Of a stretch of DNA of 8,576 nt, positions 5,529 to 8,576 are shown one piece after another. Position 1 is the stretch's first letter, and each line of letters opens with the position of its first letter. Source of the stretch: Desulfobacterales bacterium (GTDB taxonomy: Bacteria; Desulfobacterota; DSM-4660; Desulfatiglandales; B25-G16); NCBI GenBank assembly GCA_013375335.1, contig JABXJZ010000049.1, positions 1-8,576 on the forward strand, read 5' to 3'. The notes beneath the pieces are model-generated. The model searched no databases. It worked only from the letters and a program-made list of their open reading frames with translations, and was not told the DNA's origin. The position numbers and the translations under genes were made by a program.

Positions 5529-6656
5529 TTAAATGTTAGGGCGGATCCGAGTCTCCGGAAAGAGTCCCTGATTGTAGGCCTCCTCGCAATACCAGAACGG
5601 TGCCCAGATTTTTTTGCCCGAGTAATAATTCTGGGCAATACAGCTTCCGAGACAAAGGCCCTTCATGAGGCAATTGTTGCAGATTCCCTCAAGACGGTGA
5701 GGCAGCCCCTCCCGGACCTCTAGGAGCACGGGTGTCTTAAACCATACATCCTTAAGACGATCCTTTTGTGCATGCCCGAATACAAGGTCAGGCACGATCT
5801 CGCCGATGCCACATAGAGCATATGAGCCGTTTGCCAGGACACCAAGGATGCCCACGATCCCGCAGAGCTCGCAACCGTCGCCACTATCGCCAAACATCTT
5901 TCCAAGGGGGCGGAAGGCCAGCGGGTGATCGTAGACAATGCGTAAGGTCGTCGAAGCTGAAAGCGTGGTTTCAATCCACCGTCCCAGCTCCGCAAGCTCC
6001 TCGATGGTCAGGGTTTCACCGGACTCGTGCATTCTTTCCCCTCTGGCGGTGGGCTGCACGATATTGAACTTGACGGAACCTGCACCCAGACGCTCAGCCA
6101 GGCGCACGACCGCCTCCACCTGGCCTTTATTCCGGCGCATGAGAGCCATAATCACCTGGGGTCTAAAGCCAGCCTCAACGAGATTCCGGATGCCTTCTAG
6201 GGCAGCCTTAAAGCAACCGGGTACCCCTCTCACCCACTCGTGAGTTTCAGCGTCCGCGCCATCCAGGCTCACCGAGACAAAGGTATTTTTACACGCAGCT
6301 ATCTTTTGCGCCAGATCGAGCGTGCACAGGACACCATTTGTCTCGACAGTGAGGCGGAGGTCCTCGACACGAATCAGCTCCAGAATCTCGTGGATCTGCG
6401 GATGCAGAAGCGGCTCGCCGCCGGTCAACTTGACCCCCGAAAGCCCCAAGGACTTTGCCTGCTCGATGATTGACCGGAAGAGATCCAGATGTAGCAAGGG
6501 ATAGGTGTGGCCGTCAGCCTGATACTTAGGCATAATCCAACAATGACGACAGCGAAGGTTGCAGCCCTCGGTCAAATAAAAGTAAAGCTGGTTTAGGTGA
6601 TATTTATGATTTTTGTTGTCTTCTGGCATAGCCTTGTCCATATGTGGCGATGGCAT
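5529..6656 (-). CDS. scmF: Radical SAM/SPASM peptide maturase, ScmF type
   Basis: A 375-residue PqqE-like enzyme. The radical SAM cluster motif is GCNLRCRHCW (Cys32, Cys36, Cys39), with the usual KLTGGEPLLHP and VSLDGA motifs behind it. The C-terminal SPASM region carries GCELCG, a Cys in YALCGIGE, then ICNNCLMKGLCLGSC and a final Cys in WYCEEA, enough to bind two auxiliary [4Fe-4S] clusters. It closely matches my recollection of ScmF of the SynChlorMet cassette, including the MKGLCLGSCIAQNYY and GLFPETRIRP tail. It should act in the cytoplasm on a leader-bearing peptide, probably the one at 3940-4257. The 6656 start is uncertain: it has no Shine-Dalgarno and lies in a hairpin. Met10 (6629) is a plausible alternative, which would remove nine unconserved-looking residues. 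The nucleotidyltransferase gene follows after two bases. Confidence 0.9.
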   Translation of the reverse strand: MPSPHMDKAMPEDNKNHKYHLNQLYFYLTEGCNLRCRHCWIMPKYQADGHTYPLLHLDLFRSIIEQAKSLGLSGVKLTGGEPLLHPQIHEILELIRVEDLRLTVETNGVLCTLDLAQKIAACKNTFVSVSLDGADAETHEWVRGVPGCFKAALEGIRNLVEAGFRPQVIMALMRRNKGQVEAVVRLAERLGAGSVKFNIVQPTARGERMHESGETLTIEELAELGRWIETTLSASTTLRIVYDHPLAFRPLGKMFGDSGDGCELCGIVGILGVLANGSYALCGIGEIVPDLVFGHAQKDRLKDVWFKTPVLLEVREGLPHRLEGICNNCLMKGLCLGSCIAQNYYSGKKIWAPFWYCEEAYNQGLFPETRIRPNI

Positions 6657-6676
6657 TTTTCATTTGAGAAAATGCC
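6652..6676. other. AT-rich hairpin over the annotated scmF start
   Basis: GGCATTTT (6652-6659) and AAAATGCC (6669-6676) form a perfect 8-bp stem with a nine-base loop. In the - strand transcript it would cover the first ATG of scmF (6656-6654). It may reduce translation from that codon or simply mark the end of the repeat-rich spacer. Confidence 0.5.
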
Positions 6677-6796
6677 AAATTTCAAAGCTCAAAGTTCAAA
6701 TGAATGACAAATTTGAAATCACAAATTTGATGATTGGAATCTTTACTTACCTTTATATAATTTGACATTGGGATTTCATTTGGCATTTGGATTTTG
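6677..6796. repeat. AT-rich spacer with TTTGNCATTT-type degenerate repeats between scmE and scmF
   Basis: This 120-base stretch is strongly AT-rich against GC-balanced flanking genes. ACAAATTTGA occurs twice (6707-6716 and 6721-6730). The right half strings together TTTGACATT, TTTCATTTGGCATTTGG and TTTTGTCATTTTGCATT variants. No open frame of note crosses it. It resembles the dispersed low-complexity intergenic repeats of environmental delta-type genomes (recollection). I see no confident promoter or terminator in it, though it could hold either for scmF. Confidence 0.6.
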
Positions 6797-7930
6797 TCAT
6801 TTTGCATTCTCATCGGGCAGTCTTCCTCCCTCTTCCAGAAACTTCCTCAGACACGCATCCGGGCTTGGATGATTCTCCTCGCCCAAAATCGTGTAAGCCA
6901 ATGCAGGACAATTGCCAGTACAATAAGGGATGTAATCGCACCCCTTACAAAACTCAAAATCACTCAGGGGGATATTGCGCCGCTCCCTCAGCCGCTTGAG
7001 TTCGGGATGATTCTCCCAGACCTCGTGGAGATCGTCTCTATTAATTCGACCCAGCTCGATATGACTCATTTGAATACATGGGACGATGACACCATCGGCA
7101 CGTACCGCCAGCTTGCTCATAGGCCCGCCGCACCCCGTGAGACAACCCCGTCCAGGCATGCGCTCTCTTCGCTCCTGACGGGCCTTTTCCATCTCAAGCC
7201 ACGTCTCAGCTTCGGCGAGAGGCCCAGCCTCTGCGTTGATACGGCTGTTGTATTTCCTGTGAAGTCTCAGGAGCGTCTCCATTGCCAGGAAGCGATCCTC
7301 TGGACTGAGTTGGACTTCCTCTGCGTTATACCGGCAGAGGCCCATAAAAGAGGCGGAGTTGGTGGAAAAACTTGGAAGACCGACCTCTTCCAACAGGAGC
7401 CTGGCGATATCTTCAAGATCTTTCAAATTGTGTTTATGAATAGTCACCCGGACACTCACAGGCAGACCATGTCTCCTGAGGATCTTGATGCCCTTCATGG
7501 CACGAACGAAATTCCCCTTGCCCCTGCAGGCATCATGTATCTTGGGTGTTGAGCCATCAATGGAGATCTGCACCCCGTCACAACGGTATGTCGAGGCCAA
7601 AAAGCTGGCCATTTCATCAGTGATCAATGTCCCATTGCTCAGGATATTGAAGCGCATGCGATTGCGAACGATTCCCTGGATGAGTTGTTTCAGGTCTTCC
7701 CGGCAAAATGGCTCGGCTCCTTGGAGGATTGCATCCATCACAGCGCATCGATTTAGTTCCTCGAAGAATCTGAGCCATTCCTCTGTAGGTAGATCCTGTC
7801 CAACGTCCCCTGCACTGGTAAAATGGCTGCAGTATGTGCACCGGAGATTGCATTGGTTCGTGATGGCAAGATCCACCGACCTCGGGGTGTTCATTAGGTT
7901 TACGGCGGCGTTAATCCTTTTGGGTCTCAT
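6797..7930 (-). CDS. scmE: Radical SAM/SPASM peptide maturase, ScmE type
   Basis: A 377-residue PqqE-like enzyme. The cluster motif TNQCNLRCTYCSHF gives Cys27, Cys31 and Cys34, followed by QISIDGS-type and SNGTLIT segments. The SPASM domain (about 285-360) has GCLTGCGG, VPCIQ, FCKGCDYIPYCTGNC and DACLR, giving the cysteines needed for two auxiliary clusters. Sequence and context fit ScmE of the SynChlorMet cassette. The usual GGEP motif reads GAEP here (in LQGAEPFCRED), a possible SAM-binding variation. An open frame extends upstream to 8026, but those 32 residues lie within scmD and do not look like protein of this family. I place the start at 7930, overlapping the scmD stop by 20 bases. The ATG at 7894 (NTPRSVDLAIT start) is nearly as likely. 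It is followed by the AT-rich spacer and scmF. Substrate: presumably the CxxG-repeat peptide. Confidence 0.9.
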   Translation of the reverse strand: MRPKRINAAVNLMNTPRSVDLAITNQCNLRCTYCSHFTSAGDVGQDLPTEEWLRFFEELNRCAVMDAILQGAEPFCREDLKQLIQGIVRNRMRFNILSNGTLITDEMASFLASTYRCDGVQISIDGSTPKIHDACRGKGNFVRAMKGIKILRRHGLPVSVRVTIHKHNLKDLEDIARLLLEEVGLPSFSTNSASFMGLCRYNAEEVQLSPEDRFLAMETLLRLHRKYNSRINAEAGPLAEAETWLEMEKARQERRERMPGRGCLTGCGGPMSKLAVRADGVIVPCIQMSHIELGRINRDDLHEVWENHPELKRLRERRNIPLSDFEFCKGCDYIPYCTGNCPALAYTILGEENHPSPDACLRKFLEEGGRLPDENAK

Positions 7931-8198
7931 ATCCTGCCAATCCCTGCTCGACCAAGTCCTGGATGAACTCTCTGAGGTGGCCCTCTGCCTCCTCGGGCAC
8001 GCCTTCGCAGTTCTCACGCAGTTCATTCACGATTTCTTTGATCGTACGGTTGCCGTCCAGGCATTTCCAGACAAATACCCCTACGGGATTGAGACCGAAT
8101 GCATTCCCAGTAGCAGAATCAAAAAGAATAGCCCAGTCGTCGAACTCCTCACGGAGCACCACCAGGGAGTTAGGTATGGGCTTCGCGGTATCTGGCAT
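7911..8198 (-). CDS. scmD: PqqD-family peptide chaperone, ScmD type
   Basis: A 95-residue small protein spanning a complete PqqD/RiPP-recognition domain: PNSLVVLREEFDDWAILF (9-26) forms the first strands, FGLNPVGVFVWKCLDG (34-49) is the typical N-x-x-G-xx-hW-xx-hDG turn, and two helices end at LVEQGLAGYE. It should bind the leader of the precursor and deliver it to ScmE or ScmF. It is the first gene of the - arm and overlaps or abuts scmE, consistent with a dedicated pair. The ATG at 8198 has AGGATAGG (complement of 8206-8213) seven bases upstream. The protein lacks the N-terminal extension of the other PqqD protein at 2433-2861. It fits ScmD as I remember the family, including its near-100-residue length. 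Confidence 0.9.
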   Translation of the reverse strand: MPDTAKPIPNSLVVLREEFDDWAILFDSATGNAFGLNPVGVFVWKCLDGNRTIKEIVNELRENCEGVPEEAEGHLREFIQDLVEQGLAGYETQKD

Positions 8199-8205
8199 GG
8201 CTGCA

Positions 8206-8213
8206 CCTATCCT
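8206..8213 (-). promoter_or_regulatory. Ribosome binding site of scmD
   Basis: On the - strand this reads AGGATAGG, ending seven bases before the scmD ATG (8198-8196). It supports that start and marks scmD as independently translated at the head of its arm. Farther upstream the - strand is AT-rich with two TTTTAGTA copies (complement of 8240-8247 and 8263-8270), but no convincing -35/-10 pair could be fixed. Confidence 0.65.
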
Positions 8214-8324
8214 GCATTGTAACGTATCACTTTCAAATATACTAAAAAGTCCTGCAAAAATCTACTAAAACACCAGCCTGATCGAATAGGGAAAGACTGA
8301 GAGGTTTTCGAGGCCTATAACTCC

Positions 8325-8341
8325 ACTCTTGAGAGAAGAGT
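8325..8341. promoter_or_regulatory. Inverted repeat, possible enhancer-binding-protein site
   Basis: ACTCTT (8325-8330) and AAGAGT (8336-8341) are a perfect inverted repeat around GAGAG. Its centre is about 90 bases upstream of the -12 element of the sigma-54 promoter at 8411-8425, a usual distance for a bacterial enhancer-binding protein site. The functional reading is inference from spacing only. Confidence 0.3.
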
Positions 8342-8384
8342 TCCAGAAAGTCATATCCTTCGGGAAGTTCAGGACAAAATCAAG

Positions 8385-8402
8385 GCCCGAGCTCGTTCGG
8401 GC
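8385..8402 (+). other. GC-rich hairpin followed by GTTTATTT, possible weak terminator
   Basis: GCCCGA (8385-8390) pairs with TCGGGC (8397-8402) across a six-base loop and is followed on the + strand by GTTTATTT. It lies just before the sigma-54 promoter, where it could insulate the downstream gene from read-through. No + strand gene ends immediately upstream, so its role is unclear. Confidence 0.35.
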
Positions 8403-8408
8403 GTTTAT

Positions 8409-8425
8409 TTGGCACCCAAATTGCT
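8409..8425 (+). promoter_or_regulatory. Sigma-54 (RpoN) promoter, -24/-12
   Basis: TTGGCAC-N5-TTGCT matches the RpoN consensus (TGGCAC-N5-TTGCW). The invariant GG (8411-8412) and GC (8423-8424) are exactly ten bases apart. Transcription should begin near 8436, giving a leader of about 36 bases before the ATG at 8472. Such promoters need an enhancer-binding activator; none is encoded in the window. Confidence 0.8.
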
Positions 8426-8471
8426 GTCACTTTAGTAAGTGGGTCTTTCTAGCAGCTGAAAGGGGCATTTT

Positions 8472-8576
8472 ATGGCTTCCGATCACTCCAGAACGGATAC
8501 AGCGCAAGAGGAGATTATCCTCGAGCTAACTGAGCCTTCTCTCCCTAAAGCAGAGGCACTGTTGATTCAAAAAGTC
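8472..8576 (+). CDS. 5' part of an unidentified gene running off the window
   Basis: Thirty-five codons are open from ATG 8472 to the last base with no stop. AGGGG (8461-8465) lies six bases before the ATG and a sigma-54 promoter about 50 bases before it, so a real gene start is likely. The visible residues begin MASDHSRTDTAQEE and end LPKAEALLIQKV. They are polar and acidic with no signal peptide, membrane segment or recognisable domain. The gene is divergent from scmD. It may or may not belong to the cassette; a transporter, peptidase or unrelated gene all remain possible. I do not recognise it. Confidence 0.65.
   Translation, partial: MASDHSRTDTAQEEIILELTEPSLPKAEALLIQKV

Noticed and set aside
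6657..6796. CRISPR-like array in the AT-rich spacer
   Set aside because: The repeats are short, degenerate and unevenly spaced, with no unique spacers of fixed length and no cas genes.
6794..7552. 252-codon + strand open frame
   Set aside because: It is antisense to scmE, whose radical SAM and SPASM motifs are unmistakable; its translation has no coherent domain.
7931..8026. N-terminal extension of scmE to an ATG at 8026
   Set aside because: The extra 32 residues overlap scmD in another frame, are Arg/Ser-rich and unlike the family N-terminus; ATGs at 7930 or 7894 fit better.
7485..8222. 245-codon + strand open frame
   Set aside because: Shadow of scmE and scmD on the opposite strand, without a family match or good start.
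8329..8529. 66-codon + strand open frame in the right intergenic region
   Set aside because: It runs across the hairpin and sigma-54 promoter and overlaps the better-supported start at 8472; no domain or ribosome binding site.

Overview
The window is bacterial: dense genes, Shine-Dalgarno starts, a textbook sigma-70 promoter and a textbook sigma-54 promoter. The cassette content is what I remember for the SynChlorMet (Scm) radical-SAM cassette, first named from syntrophic deltaproteobacteria, Chlorobium and a methanogen. The AT-rich TTTGNCATTT-type and ATCCAGC-type intergenic repeats also look like those of uncultured Desulfobacterota-type genomes. I therefore lean towards a Desulfobacterota-like, possibly syntrophic, bacterium, but no marker gene here fixes the taxon.

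Layout. (1) 1-2315: a surface-polysaccharide segment on the + strand, with a DegT/DnrJ/EryC1/StrS sugar aminotransferase followed after 19 bases by a WecA/MraY-type polyprenyl-phosphate sugar-1-phosphate transferase. (2) 2378-4257: a + strand arm with its own sigma-70 promoter. It encodes a PqqD-domain protein with an unusual twin-arginine-like N-terminus, an HPr-kinase-like P-loop protein, and a 105-residue Cys/Gly/Ala-rich peptide that is almost certainly a RiPP precursor. (3) 8198-4306: a convergent - strand arm with a second PqqD protein (ScmD), two PqqE-like radical SAM/SPASM enzymes (ScmE, then ScmF) and a nucleotidyltransferase-family protein. (4) 8199-8576: a divergent intergenic region with a near-perfect sigma-54 promoter, and the first 35 codons of an unidentified + strand gene that runs off the window.

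How the genes probably work together (inference): one or both PqqD proteins bind the leader (about residues 1-26) of the 105-residue peptide and present its core to the two radical SAM/SPASM enzymes. The core has seven cysteines spaced 11-11-10-11-11-10, each followed by glycine at +3 (CxxG). Thioether or other radical crosslinks at these units are the obvious guess. The HPr-kinase-like protein and the nucleotidyltransferase resemble the kinase/nucleotidyltransferase pair that decorates the tails of some lasso peptides, so a second tier of phosphate-based tailoring is plausible. No peptidase or exporter is in the window.

The main discovery is the peptide at 3940-4257. As I recall, the SynChlorMet cassette was described as lacking an identified precursor, and this gene is a strong candidate for it.
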